NCBI RefSeq assembly: GCF_040358255.1
Contig: NZ_CP132938.1
Span: 4,898,001 to 4,962,000, forward strand
Reading direction: 5' to 3'
Length of the DNA: 64,000 bases
From: Tunturibacter gelidoferens
Lineage (GTDB): Bacteria > Acidobacteriota > Terriglobia > Terriglobales > Acidobacteriaceae
In this document: one piece after another, positions 55,797 through 64,000 of the stretch
How the letters are laid out: every line of letters starts with the position of its first letter
How positions within the stretch are numbered: position 1 is the stretch's first letter
The notes under the pieces: generated by a model
Databases searched by the model: none
What the model was told of the DNA's origin: nothing
What the model saw: the letters and a program-made list of their open reading frames with translations, nothing else
Program-made: the position numbers and the translations under genes

Positions 55797-56600
55797 GGCT
55801 CTGGTGCAAATTCTGAAAGCGGTTGGAGTCGAGGCGATAATGGAACAGGATGAGAGCACTGGATCTGTTTAAGGGACGGCATTTCGATCAGGAAATCATC
55901 GTGCCTTGTGTGCGATGGTATCTCAGATTCAAACTGAGTTCGCGGGACTTAGTCCAAAGGATGGTGGAGCGTGGAATTGCGTTGACGCACATGACAATTC
56001 TGCGCTGGGTGCAGCGCTATGTACCGGAGTTCGAGAAGCGCTGGAACAAGTACTCTCGGCCAGTAGGTGGATCATGGCGTTGTGATGAGACCTATATAAA
56101 GGTGAAGGGGCGTTGGACCTACTTGTATCGAGCAGTGGATAAGCTGGGTCGAACGGAAGACTTTCTGTTGAGTGAACCGCGCGATGTTACGGCAGCGAAA
56201 CGCTTCTTCAGTAAAGCGATAGAGAAGCATGGGACACCGCGGGTCATTCACTCGATGCTTACGCGGCTTCGCATCGAGCCGTCACAGAGTTGAAATCAAT
56301 GGGAACGATAGCGCGCCGTGTAGGGATAAGGTCCAGCAAGTATTTGAACAATATTGTGGAGCAGGATCATCGCCGCATCAAGCGGATTCGGCCGATGCTC
56401 GGGTTCAAGCGATTTGAAACGGCGGCAATAACGATAAGCGGCATCGAGCTTACAGAAAAGATTCGGAAACGCAGTTCAAGACTGGAAGCTTGCCGGGCAG
56501 AACTGTAACTGCTCCTGACGTTTGGGTAGCTATTCTCGCTGCCTAAACTCATCAAGAATTCTTTCCAATCGCCTGCTCTGGAAAAGTTTGCACCAGAACC
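55797..56600 (+). mobile_element. IS6-family element with both terminal repeats, transposase frameshifted
   Basis: An 804-bp element bounded by GGCTCTGGTGCAAA (55797-55810) and TTTGCACCAGAACC (56587-56600), which match at 13 of 14 positions as inverted repeats. The transposase starts near 55850 (GRHFDQEIIVPCVRWYLRFK) with the first Asp in C-D-E-T-Y-I-K. Near 56248 a one-base shift moves the rest (D-A-Y-A-A-S-H-R-A-V-T-E-L, then the Glu in NNIVEQDHRRIKR) into another frame, ending at 56508. The eight flanking bases do not match, so no target duplication is left. It is a member of the same group as the fragment at 10190. Confidence 0.88.
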
Positions 56601-56612
56601 GTGCCTCTAGGG

Positions 56613-58055
56613 TCAGCTGATTCCTATCAGCGGCCAATAAAAAGGGACAAGCAGGAGGAGCACAAGCGACTCGATCACAGTTACGCACAGGCCAACGCGA
56701 AAGACATCTTTCGCGGTGAAGTAGCCATAGGAATAGCCGACGACCAGGACACCGGACTGGTACACGAAGATCTTGCCGCCGGCGGCGAAAGCCCAGATTA
56801 ACCCCAGAGGAAGCGGGTGAATGCCGCTGGCTTGTGCGAAGCTCATCAGGCCCGGCATGGAGGTGGCGAGCATGCCAATCTCATTGCCAAGAAAGATGTG
56901 GTAGACGAAGGCCGTCCAGTATGGCACCAGAGCCAGGGCGAAACTGCTAGAGACGATCAGCGGCCTCATCCAGTCGAACATGATGGCCGTCATGGTGCGC
57001 AGGGCTCCTGTCTGGACGAGCACCGTCCCCATGCTAACGGCTGCAGCCACAAAGAAGACAAGCAGATAGTTGACCTTCTTCATGTCCTTCTCGTCGAGCA
57101 CACCGACGCGAGGCAGGCAGGCAAAGAGGCCAACGCCTAGACCGATAACGGCCGGTGAGATGTGGTGAAGCAGGTCCGTCATCCAGAGTGCGATGGCGAG
57201 CAGCATCAGGAACAGGGCTCTCTTTTCCATCCGCGTCCAGGGTCCCATCCTGTCGACTTCCTCGCGAAGAAATGCAGCTCCGCGCGTCAACGCCGCATCC
57301 TCCGGAGGGTAGAGCCACAGGACGAGCCGCCAGATGCCGAAGATCGTCACCACCGCGCAGGGAAAGAAAGCCAGGAGCCACAGGCCGTAGTAGATATGGA
57401 CGTTGGCTCCCTTTTCGATCAGGCCGCGCCCCAGAATAGTAGAGGGACCGGCGATGACCATCTTGTCAAAACAGCCGGCGGTATACGTGAGAGTGATGAA
57501 GATTCCCTTGCCGACGTTGCTGCCGGGGCCAAGTCCGAAGACCTGCATCAGGCCCAGAGCGACCGAGGCCATGATGACGACGCAGGCGATTCCCGAAGGG
57601 ACCAGGAAGGTAAGCAGAAACGACGTAAGGATGATGCCAAGAAGGAGACGCGAATAACTGGTTCCGACTCGCCGGATGATGAGGTAGGCAAGGCGGCGGC
57701 CCAGGCCGGTCTTGGTCGCCATCATGCCGAAAAGCCCGGCGCCAAAGAGAAACCAGGGAGTTTGATCCGCAAATCCGCTGAACGCTACGTCGAACTTGAC
57801 GACCTTGAGCACCCAGAAGAGATAGCACCCGATCAGGCCGGTGAGCGCATGAGGGATCGGCTCGGCGATCCAGGCGACGATCATGAAAGCCGCTACGGCG
57901 AGGGCGTGTTTGGAGTTGGCGGCGAAGTGGAGCGGAGCGAACCAGATCAAAACCGGCGCAGCGACGGCTGTGATGAAGCCGACGATCTTTCGCGTGGAGG
58001 TTTCGGTCTTCTCCGCTCCGCCAACTTCGGCGGCGGCTTGCATCGCTTGTACCAT
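56613..58055 (-). CDS. DASS-family sodium/carboxylate transporter
   Basis: A 480-residue membrane protein with about 12 helices. The N-terminal repeat has PIPHALTGLIGCYLFWVLKV, then FADQTPWFLFGAGLFGMMAT. The second half has FFVAAAVSMGTVLVQTGALR, then a late LVLLLLVPFYWPLIGIS end. The layout matches DASS/CitT-type importers of di- and tricarboxylates or aromatic acids. It is the last gene of the minus-strand catabolic operon, 75 bases after a UbiD-like decarboxylase, and probably imports that pathway's carboxylic acid. Confidence 0.87.
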   Translation of the reverse strand: MVQAMQAAAEVGGAEKTETSTRKIVGFITAVAAPVLIWFAPLHFAANSKHALAVAAFMIVAWIAEPIPHALTGLIGCYLFWVLKVVKFDVAFSGFADQTPWFLFGAGLFGMMATKTGLGRRLAYLIIRRVGTSYSRLLLGIILTSFLLTFLVPSGIACVVIMASVALGLMQVFGLGPGSNVGKGIFITLTYTAGCFDKMVIAGPSTILGRGLIEKGANVHIYYGLWLLAFFPCAVVTIFGIWRLVLWLYPPEDAALTRGAAFLREEVDRMGPWTRMEKRALFLMLLAIALWMTDLLHHISPAVIGLGVGLFACLPRVGVLDEKDMKKVNYLLVFFVAAAVSMGTVLVQTGALRTMTAIMFDWMRPLIVSSSFALALVPYWTAFVYHIFLGNEIGMLATSMPGLMSFAQASGIHPLPLGLIWAFAAGGKIFVYQSGVLVVGYSYGYFTAKDVFRVGLCVTVIESLVLLLLVPFYWPLIGIS

Positions 58056-58130
58056 CAGGCTTGCCTTAGCTGCTCATTTGTGACGCCGCGCGTTGGTCGT
58101 GGCCGCTATGCCGTCAGCCTCCGCTCGAAT

Positions 58131-59579
58131 CTAGGTCCGTTTGCTGGAGCCAGGTTCGGCGAGGATCTTGCCCCACTTTTCCTGTGCAGCGCGCCGGACC
58201 TCCGGACTCGATTCGGCGACCGGAGGAAAGTCCTTCAGCCACTCGTACGGCCTGCAGGCGTCGATGACCGCACGCGAACTGTGTCCGCGGTCTGCAATGG
58301 GGATGATCGGATCGAGCGAGCCGCTCCAACTGCGACGGATGATCTCGATATCCGCTTCGGGGTTAGACCGGGTGGCGATGGCCCAGAGAACGTCGTCGGT
58401 ATTGGTGACATCGATGTCATCGTCCACGACGACGGTGTAGCGACCAAGATAGGCGCCGGCGTGGCAGTAGGCGGCGATCATTCCCGCCTGGCGGGCGTGG
58501 CCGGGGTACCGCTGTTTGATGGAGACGAAGGTCAGCAGACGGCTTCCGCCCGACTCGTGACACCAGACGCCGGTCACGTCCGGGACGCCGGCCTTCTCGA
58601 GCTCCTGCCAGATCAGCGCGGACCTCATGAAGCAGCGCATGTAATTGAACTCGCAGGGCGGGCGGGTGGGCGGTGCTCCAAGAATGATCGGATTGTTGCG
58701 ATGGTAGAGCCGCTTCACCTTCATTGTCGGCTCGGGGCGCATGTTGCTGGCGTAGTATCCGGTCCATTCGCCGAAGGGACCTTCGTTCATGTTTTCGCCG
58801 GGAATGGCTTCGCACTCGACGACGATCTCGGAGGAGGCCGGGAAGGGCAGGCTTGTGTATGCGCCGTGGATGACCGGCACGGGCGCGCCTTGAAGGCCAC
58901 CCACCCACTCGTACTCGGAGACGCCGTACGGTATTTCCATTCCACCGGCCAGGTAGAGTAGAGGATCATGGCCAAAGGAGACGGCGAGTTTGCAGGACTG
59001 CCCCTTGGCGAAGTACTTCTCACGCATGATGCGACCTTGTTTGCCCGGCGAGATAAAGAACCCGAGGGTATTGCGATCGTGGATCATCACCCGATACGTC
59101 CCGAGGTTCACCCAGCCTTCGTCGGGATCGCGTGTGATGTCCACCGAGCCGGTGCCAAGATAGCGACCGCCGTCGAGCTCGTGCCACTTGGGCGTGGGGA
59201 ACTTGAACATGTCGATGTCTTCGCCTTCAAAGACGTTTTCCATGATCGGACCATCGGTGACTACCTCGGGTTTGATGTAGGTAAGCTCGGTGATGTGCTT
59301 CTTGATGTCCTTCACAAACTGCAGCCGTGTGTAGTTTGTGTCCATGTGAAGGGTCATGGCCAGGCGCTTGGTGGTGTTCAGGGTGTTCGATAGGACACGA
59401 TATCCCTCGGGATAACCCTTGATCCGATCGAAGAGAAGCGCGTGGCTCTGCTCGCCACGATGATGGCCAAGTTCCGTAATTGCTCCGATCTCAACATCCC
59501 AGTCGGCACCGTCGATATGCTTCAACTCGCCCAGCACCTCGGCTGCGCGAATCCAGTCGCGCAAGTCTCTACTTTGCAT
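58131..59579 (-). CDS. UbiD-family decarboxylase (second of two)
   Basis: A 482-residue prenylated-FMN-dependent decarboxylase-like protein with AGGGGTG upstream of its ATG. The catalytic Arg-Glu-Glu set is present: R163 (in LGTYRVMIHD) and E266/E271 (in NEGPFGEWTGYY), matching Arg173, Glu277 and Glu282 of fungal Fdc1. The cofactor would come from a UbiX-type prenyltransferase; none is in the window. It differs from the 60826 copy in the first 110 residues. Likely decarboxylates an aromatic or alpha,beta-unsaturated acid in concert with neighbouring genes. Confidence 0.88.
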   Translation of the reverse strand: MQSRDLRDWIRAAEVLGELKHIDGADWDVEIGAITELGHHRGEQSHALLFDRIKGYPEGYRVLSNTLNTTKRLAMTLHMDTNYTRLQFVKDIKKHITELTYIKPEVVTDGPIMENVFEGEDIDMFKFPTPKWHELDGGRYLGTGSVDITRDPDEGWVNLGTYRVMIHDRNTLGFFISPGKQGRIMREKYFAKGQSCKLAVSFGHDPLLYLAGGMEIPYGVSEYEWVGGLQGAPVPVIHGAYTSLPFPASSEIVVECEAIPGENMNEGPFGEWTGYYASNMRPEPTMKVKRLYHRNNPIILGAPPTRPPCEFNYMRCFMRSALIWQELEKAGVPDVTGVWCHESGGSRLLTFVSIKQRYPGHARQAGMIAAYCHAGAYLGRYTVVVDDDIDVTNTDDVLWAIATRSNPEADIEIIRRSWSGSLDPIIPIADRGHSSRAVIDACRPYEWLKDFPPVAESSPEVRRAAQEKWGKILAEPGSSKRT

Positions 59580-59727
59580 CTTTCACCCCTTGCATCCGAT
59601 TTCTAAGTGTGATCCTTTGCGTCGACCCCTTCGATTGAAATCACCGAAAAGCAACGAAAAATGATTGGACCAATCTCATACCATTACACAAAATATGTCA
59701 AGTGAGTGCCTTTCGGCAGTGGTATGA

Positions 59728-60717
59728 CTAGGCTTTATAGGTCTTAGTCAACTGGGGCGGGAACAGGTCCGAGAGCGGAATCTGCCGGTCCGTTACTCCC
59801 TGTTCGAAGCAGAACTGTGTAAAGGCCTCCAACGTGCGCCGGTTCGCCTCGATGCCGTAGGGCCAGACATCCTCCCCGAACAGCGTTCTTGTCCGCTCCA
59901 GAGCGATGTGCGACCAGGGGATTGCGACCCGCGAGTTCACCAGGCTGGAGAGACGCTGCAGGCTTCTGTTCTTCGCCTCTTCGAAGGCCTTGAGGAGATT
60001 CATCGCGATCCAGGGATGCTGCTCGAGCGTCTCCTTCTTGATAACGACGGCGTGCATGATCGGGAAGATTCCTGTGTCTTTGTAGTAACTCTCCTCGATC
60101 GTGCGATAGTCAGGCCAAAGACGTGCGATTCGCGGATCGCGCTTGATCATGCTTGCCGGTTCGCGGGCGGAGATCATCCCGTCGATCTCACCAGCCAGCA
60201 GCAGATCGTTGAGAGAGCGGTCGGGGACGGTTTCAATTGAGACGCCGCTGGGCAGGAACAGTGTGACCTTCTCGGTGCGTCCGGCATCGTTAACTCCTGC
60301 CTGGACCCAATGGATATCCTTCAACTGCATCCCGCACTGATGCTGGAGATACGAGCGCGCATAAACGCCAGCTGTCTGCGCCCACTCTGGAATGCCGATC
60401 CTCCGTCCTGCCAGATCCGCGGGTTCTTTAATGCCTGACTTGGTAGCGATGTAAAACGCCGACTGCCGGAAAACGCGCGACGGGAAGACGGGAATCGCCC
60501 AGAAGGGAGCCTTGTTCGAGGCCGTGAGCGAGACATACTTCGCCATGGAAAACTCCGAGACGTCCCACTCGAGGAAGTTGAGCATGCGGAAGAAGATCTC
60601 TTCGACGGGCAGCTCCATGGCCCTGAGGTCGATCCCCTCGGGATGAATTCTTCCATTCATTACATCCGAGACGTGCTCGTAGTTGCTCATTGCGATGGAG
60701 AGGGGAAGCTTGGACAT
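59728..60717 (-). CDS. 4,5-dihydroxyphthalate decarboxylase-like protein
   Basis: A 329-residue protein with AGGAG before its ATG. It has the family's periplasmic-binding-protein-like fold: SIAMSNYEHVSDVMNGRIHP and IDLRAMELPVEEIFFRMLNF, and a late DVWPYGIEANRRTLEAFTQF. This matches the Pht5/4,5-dihydroxyphthalate decarboxylase group. There is no signal peptide, so it acts in the cytoplasm. It lies between two UbiD-like genes, making decarboxylation of a hydroxylated phthalate or similar compound the best guess. Confidence 0.85.
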   Translation of the reverse strand: MSKLPLSIAMSNYEHVSDVMNGRIHPEGIDLRAMELPVEEIFFRMLNFLEWDVSEFSMAKYVSLTASNKAPFWAIPVFPSRVFRQSAFYIATKSGIKEPADLAGRRIGIPEWAQTAGVYARSYLQHQCGMQLKDIHWVQAGVNDAGRTEKVTLFLPSGVSIETVPDRSLNDLLLAGEIDGMISAREPASMIKRDPRIARLWPDYRTIEESYYKDTGIFPIMHAVVIKKETLEQHPWIAMNLLKAFEEAKNRSLQRLSSLVNSRVAIPWSHIALERTRTLFGEDVWPYGIEANRRTLEAFTQFCFEQGVTDRQIPLSDLFPPQLTKTYKA

Positions 60718-60825
60718 CGGAGGCTCCTGAAAGGACTGATTGAAACATGAAACGACGACCGCTCTCCGCCGTTTGGCCCGAAGCGAAGAGCGGCGCGGTT
60801 TGCGGAATGCCGCGCCCGCAAGACC

Positions 60826-62328
60826 CTAGCTGCGAACGGTTGCTGGCTGCTCCAGAATGTGACCCCATCTTTCCAACGTCTGAGCCCGGAGTTCAGGGCT
60901 CGACTCGGCGACCGGCGGGAACTCCGACATCCACTCGAACGGGCGAGTCGCGATGACAACAGCCCTGGAGTTGTGAGAGATGCCCTTCCTCTTCCGCGGA
61001 TCGAGAGGACCGCTCCACGCCTGACGGATGAACTCGATGTCTTCGCTGGGATCGCAACGGGTGGACATCGCCCACATGACGTCAAAGGGATTGCTGGGAT
61101 CGATATCGTGATCGACCACCACGACGAAGCGCCCGAGGTAATTTCCCGCGTGTACGTTCGCTGCCAGCATGGCCGCCTGCCGTGCATGACCGGCATAGGC
61201 CTGCTTGATCGAGATGACGTTGAAGAGCCTGCCTCCGCCGGATTCGTGACACCACACCCCCTCGACGCCGGAGAGGCCTGCCCTTTCCACCTGATCCCAG
61301 ATCATCGCGGATTTGATGACGGACTTGCTGAGAGTGTAGTCGGAGGGCGGCCGCATGGGGCAAGCCATGGTGATGATGGGCGAGTTGCGATGATAGACCC
61401 GCTTCACCCGCACCACATTGTCAGGCCGGGTGGAACTCGCATAGTAGCCGGTCCATTCGCCGAACGGACCTTCCAGGCGAAGGTCGTCCAGCAGGATCTC
61501 TCCCTCGAGCACGATCTCAGCGCGCGCCGGCATCGGCAGGCCATGAAGCTCGCTCTTGAGCGTCTCGAAGGGAATGCCGCGGTGTCCGCCGGCATGAGCA
61601 AACTCGGCGACCTGATAGTTGACCTCATTGCCCGAGGAGAGGAAGAGGAGCGGGTCGTGACCGCAGCTGATCACCACCGGACAGGGCTTGCCCATCTTGA
61701 AGTATTTCTCACGGATCAACCTGCCGTGCTTGCCCGGCGACATCCAGATACCGATCGTGTTCTTATCGTGCACCTGAGCCCGGTAGGTTCCGACGTTCAC
61801 CCAACCAGTGTCCGGATCCTTCATGATGATCAGATCGGCGGTGCCGATGTAGCGTCCGCCGTCGAGCTCATGCAGGAATGGAACGGGAAATTTGAAAAGA
61901 TCGACGGCTTCGTCGCGATCAACGTTCTCGAGCAGCGGACCCGACTCCACAAATTCATTCGGAATCAGAGCGAAGTTCTTCATGCGATCGCGATACGCGC
62001 GAACCACATCGAGCGGCCGCTTGGAGAGAGGAAGACCAAGCGTAAGCGCCAGACGTTGCGGCGAGTTCGTCATGCCGGACAGAACCCTGAACTCGGGTGA
62101 GTAGTCCGGAATGTTTTCGAACAGGATGGCGGGTGGATTCTCCGGACGCGCGTGGTACACCATCTCGGCGACAGCGCCCATTTCGAGCTTCCAGTTGACC
62201 CCGGACACTCTCAGCAACTCACCGATCCCTTCGACCCGCTCCAGCCAATCGCGCAGATCTGCATGAGGTTGAGGGAAGTTGCCGAAGGCCTTTTGCTCTG
62301 CGGGTTGCGCAAGCTCAGCTATGTTCAT
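60826..62328 (-). CDS. UbiD-family decarboxylase (first of two)
   Basis: A 500-residue UbiD homologue with R183 (GTYRAQVHD) and E286/E291 (RLEGPFGEWTGYY) in the catalytic positions. Its ribosome site AGGAGA lies inside the last codons of the upstream permease gene, four bases separating the two, so they are tightly coupled. It is clearly a separate paralogue from the 58131 gene (different N-terminus and spacing), suggesting two sequential or substrate-divergent decarboxylations. Cofactor: prenyl-FMN (from knowledge of the family). Confidence 0.88.
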   Translation of the reverse strand: MNIAELAQPAEQKAFGNFPQPHADLRDWLERVEGIGELLRVSGVNWKLEMGAVAEMVYHARPENPPAILFENIPDYSPEFRVLSGMTNSPQRLALTLGLPLSKRPLDVVRAYRDRMKNFALIPNEFVESGPLLENVDRDEAVDLFKFPVPFLHELDGGRYIGTADLIIMKDPDTGWVNVGTYRAQVHDKNTIGIWMSPGKHGRLIREKYFKMGKPCPVVISCGHDPLLFLSSGNEVNYQVAEFAHAGGHRGIPFETLKSELHGLPMPARAEIVLEGEILLDDLRLEGPFGEWTGYYASSTRPDNVVRVKRVYHRNSPIITMACPMRPPSDYTLSKSVIKSAMIWDQVERAGLSGVEGVWCHESGGGRLFNVISIKQAYAGHARQAAMLAANVHAGNYLGRFVVVVDHDIDPSNPFDVMWAMSTRCDPSEDIEFIRQAWSGPLDPRKRKGISHNSRAVVIATRPFEWMSEFPPVAESSPELRAQTLERWGHILEQPATVRS

Positions 62329-62332
62329 GAAT

Positions 62333-63934
62333 TTATCTCCTGAAAACTTGGGTGAAGCCGATCAAGCCGAGAAGAGCGATCGTCGTGACGACAATCTGCA
62401 CGATCCCCCAGTAGAGCCCGATGCGGAAGATGGTTCGATCCTCTCCCTTGATGTTCACCAGGGAGGCGGCAAAGCGAATGAGCGCGGGTTTGACGGCGTT
62501 GGTAGGTCCCATCGCGACGAGATTCACCAGGCCCACCAGCAGGACCAGAGGCAGGCCCAGCTTTGCCGCGGAGGACATCTGGAGGCGCGAGAAAAGGAAG
62601 ATGGCAGGCGCGCCCTGGCCGAAGGTCATACCGCCCAGGAAGATCAGCACCGAGTCGAGCACCTGATAGACCGTCTTTCCTCCCTGCGCAAGCACCTGGC
62701 CAAGAAAGGCGATCTGTCCGGTGGCCACCATGAGATAGACGGTGGCGCTGCCAAACAAGAGGGTGCTGAGGCTGGAAGCTCCGTGCGCGGTGCCTCGCGT
62801 GACATCCTGGACGAGGCTGGCCTTCTTCAGGCGAACCGCGTAACAACTCAGGATGGCAACGATCAGAGGAACGGCGGGCGTGGTCAGCAGATTGATTTTT
62901 ACCGGGGTGAACCCCCACGCCGACACATTGAAATCGAATCTCGAGAACACATGCGATACAGCGGGAATTCGCGTCAGCATCGTGTAAGCGATTGCGATCA
63001 GCAAAGGAAAATACGCCTTCATCCTCATGCCGAGCGTGTAATGCACTGGCTGGGATAGTGGAGCCGCAACAACCGCCGGGGTCCATTCCACTGTCTCTGT
63101 TGCAGGGCTGTCTGTTCGGTTCATCCGCCCATAGAGGAAGAGGAAGAGCAGTGCGATCACACCGCCTGACACGAGCGTGAGTTCGTGATAGTGAGGCCAG
63201 ACCTGGGTAAAGAGAATTAGGCCTGCAACATCGCTGAGACACAGCATCCAGAAGAGCGTCTGGCTCTGACGCGTCCTGAAGCGAAAGCCCAGGATTCTGT
63301 ATGTCCCGATCATTGAGACGAAGACAAGAGGAATCGCAAGCAGCCCGGAGGCGCCAGCGATCCGATCGACAGGGAGGCCTGTCGCCGCGCTCGCAATGAC
63401 TGCCCCGATGAACAGAGCGGCGAAGGGAAGGCACCAGGACGCATAGATTAGGTAGCCGGCCGCCGACGCGACGCCACCGAAACCAAGGTCGGCGAGAGCG
63501 GGAATGGCCACCGGATAAACGGCGTACAGATTAAACGTGCCCACGAAGGCGCTGAGCAGCGTGATCATCGTCAGCGCGCGCACCTGCCGGTCCTTTGTCG
63601 GAACGACAGCGCTGAAGGAGTCGAGAAGCGCGGGAGTCAGTCCGGTCGCTCGAAACGTTTGTCCGAAGATCTGCCCCGACCATAGCAGGATGAAGACACT
63701 CCACATGGTCAGATTGCCCCAGAGTCCGGCCTCGACACTCTTGATCACCGGCAGGTGGTAGTAGGTGACAACAACCACAAACTGGACCGCAAAGGTCAGT
63801 ATGGAAGTCATCAGCGCATTGAGCCGGAACAAGAGAAAGCCCGCAACCAGAGTCGCGAAGGGGAGCAAGGCGACCAAGACCTCGATCACCGTCAGGGTCG
63901 CAGAATTCCCCGCCAAATTGCCCGATCCGCCCAT
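62333..63934 (-). CDS. LctP-type permease (L-lactate permease family)
   Basis: A 533-residue membrane protein with about 13 helices and an AAGGATGGG site. Family landmarks include LWSGQIFGQTFRATGLTPAL, then VGTFNLYAVYPVAIPALADL, then a central hydrophilic loop with TPAVVAAPLSQPV. The end has a GGMTFGQGAPAIFLF loop and a QVFRR terminus. It is the first visible gene of the operon and couples to the UbiD gene after it. LctP members carry lactate or glycolate; here the context suggests an aromatic or polycarboxylic acid. Its promoter lies near or beyond the right edge. Confidence 0.85.
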   Translation of the reverse strand: MGGSGNLAGNSATLTVIEVLVALLPFATLVAGFLLFRLNALMTSILTFAVQFVVVVTYYHLPVIKSVEAGLWGNLTMWSVFILLWSGQIFGQTFRATGLTPALLDSFSAVVPTKDRQVRALTMITLLSAFVGTFNLYAVYPVAIPALADLGFGGVASAAGYLIYASWCLPFAALFIGAVIASAATGLPVDRIAGASGLLAIPLVFVSMIGTYRILGFRFRTRQSQTLFWMLCLSDVAGLILFTQVWPHYHELTLVSGGVIALLFLFLYGRMNRTDSPATETVEWTPAVVAAPLSQPVHYTLGMRMKAYFPLLIAIAYTMLTRIPAVSHVFSRFDFNVSAWGFTPVKINLLTTPAVPLIVAILSCYAVRLKKASLVQDVTRGTAHGASSLSTLLFGSATVYLMVATGQIAFLGQVLAQGGKTVYQVLDSVLIFLGGMTFGQGAPAIFLFSRLQMSSAAKLGLPLVLLVGLVNLVAMGPTNAVKPALIRFAASLVNIKGEDRTIFRIGLYWGIVQIVVTTIALLGLIGFTQVFRR

Positions 63935-64000
63935 TTCCCATCCTTTGCCGCTTGCAAGCCGCGTGTCATCCGGCCTGAGCGCCCATTCGCCGAATCGATC

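Noticed and set aside
57162..58961. 599-residue plus-strand frame antisense to the DASS and UbiD genes
   Set aside because: A GC-driven shadow: low-complexity charged sequence, no family signal, and it spans two well supported genes.
60859..62100. 413-residue plus-strand frame antisense to a UbiD gene
   Set aside because: A shadow of a strongly conserved enzyme on the other strand.

Overview
The window looks like an accessory, transfer- and decay-prone part of a soil acidobacterial chromosome (Acidobacteriota, Terriglobia type). This assignment is an inference. It rests on ToxR-type winged-helix/TPR regulators, the C-terminal piece of an Oar-like TonB-dependent receptor, a TIGR03118 protein, HAF-repeat and FG-GAP secreted proteins, a Tat-exported ferritin-like protein, and a Tat metallophosphoesterase next to a cytochrome c. 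I saw no rRNA, tRNA or CRISPR array.

Layout. 0-5 kb: a PqqD-like peptide-binding protein at the left edge, a LuxR-type and a sigma-54-type regulator, a small secreted Pro-rich peptide with two membrane proteins, and an XRE/S24-like repressor. 5-15 kb: a duplicated-domain secreted protein divergent from a MocR regulator, a TetR/alpha-beta hydrolase pair, half of an IS6 element, a ToxR-TPR regulator and a HAF-repeat protein. 15-29 kb: an IS110 remnant, a soluble histidine kinase, two ECF sigma factors (one with its anti-sigma), and two copies of an undescribed 57-residue protein, each below a sigma gene. This region also holds a second ToxR-TPR regulator, a PD40/TonB-receptor chimeric pseudogene, a di-haem oxidoreductase and a TIGR03118 protein. 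29-43 kb: a frameshifted metallophosphoesterase coupled to a cytochrome c, a repeat protein, a dead beta-propeller-like gene, a frameshifted B12/radical SAM gene, a Wzi-like outer-membrane protein, a ferritin-like protein and a 909-residue FG-GAP protein.

43-56.6 kb: a sugar O-methyltransferase, a phytanoyl-CoA-dioxygenase-like protein and two OafA-type acyltransferases lie among gene remnants (SRAP, UmuD-like, FG-GAP, a second metallophosphoesterase, IS3). Then come a nucleotidyltransferase and an HprK-like kinase, a pairing known from lasso-peptide tailoring, with a 33-residue ORF overlapping the kinase start. An IS6 element with both terminal repeats closes the block. 56.6-64 kb: an intact minus-strand catabolic operon with an LctP-type permease, a UbiD-like decarboxylase, a 4,5-dihydroxyphthalate-decarboxylase-like protein, a second UbiD-like decarboxylase and a DASS carboxylate transporter. 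It probably imports and decarboxylates aromatic di- or polyacids.

The best leads for something new are the paralogous 57-residue proteins with a conserved leader, the kinase/nucleotidyltransferase/33-residue ORF group, the double-UbiD operon, and a C-terminal anchor module shared by two otherwise unrelated surface proteins.
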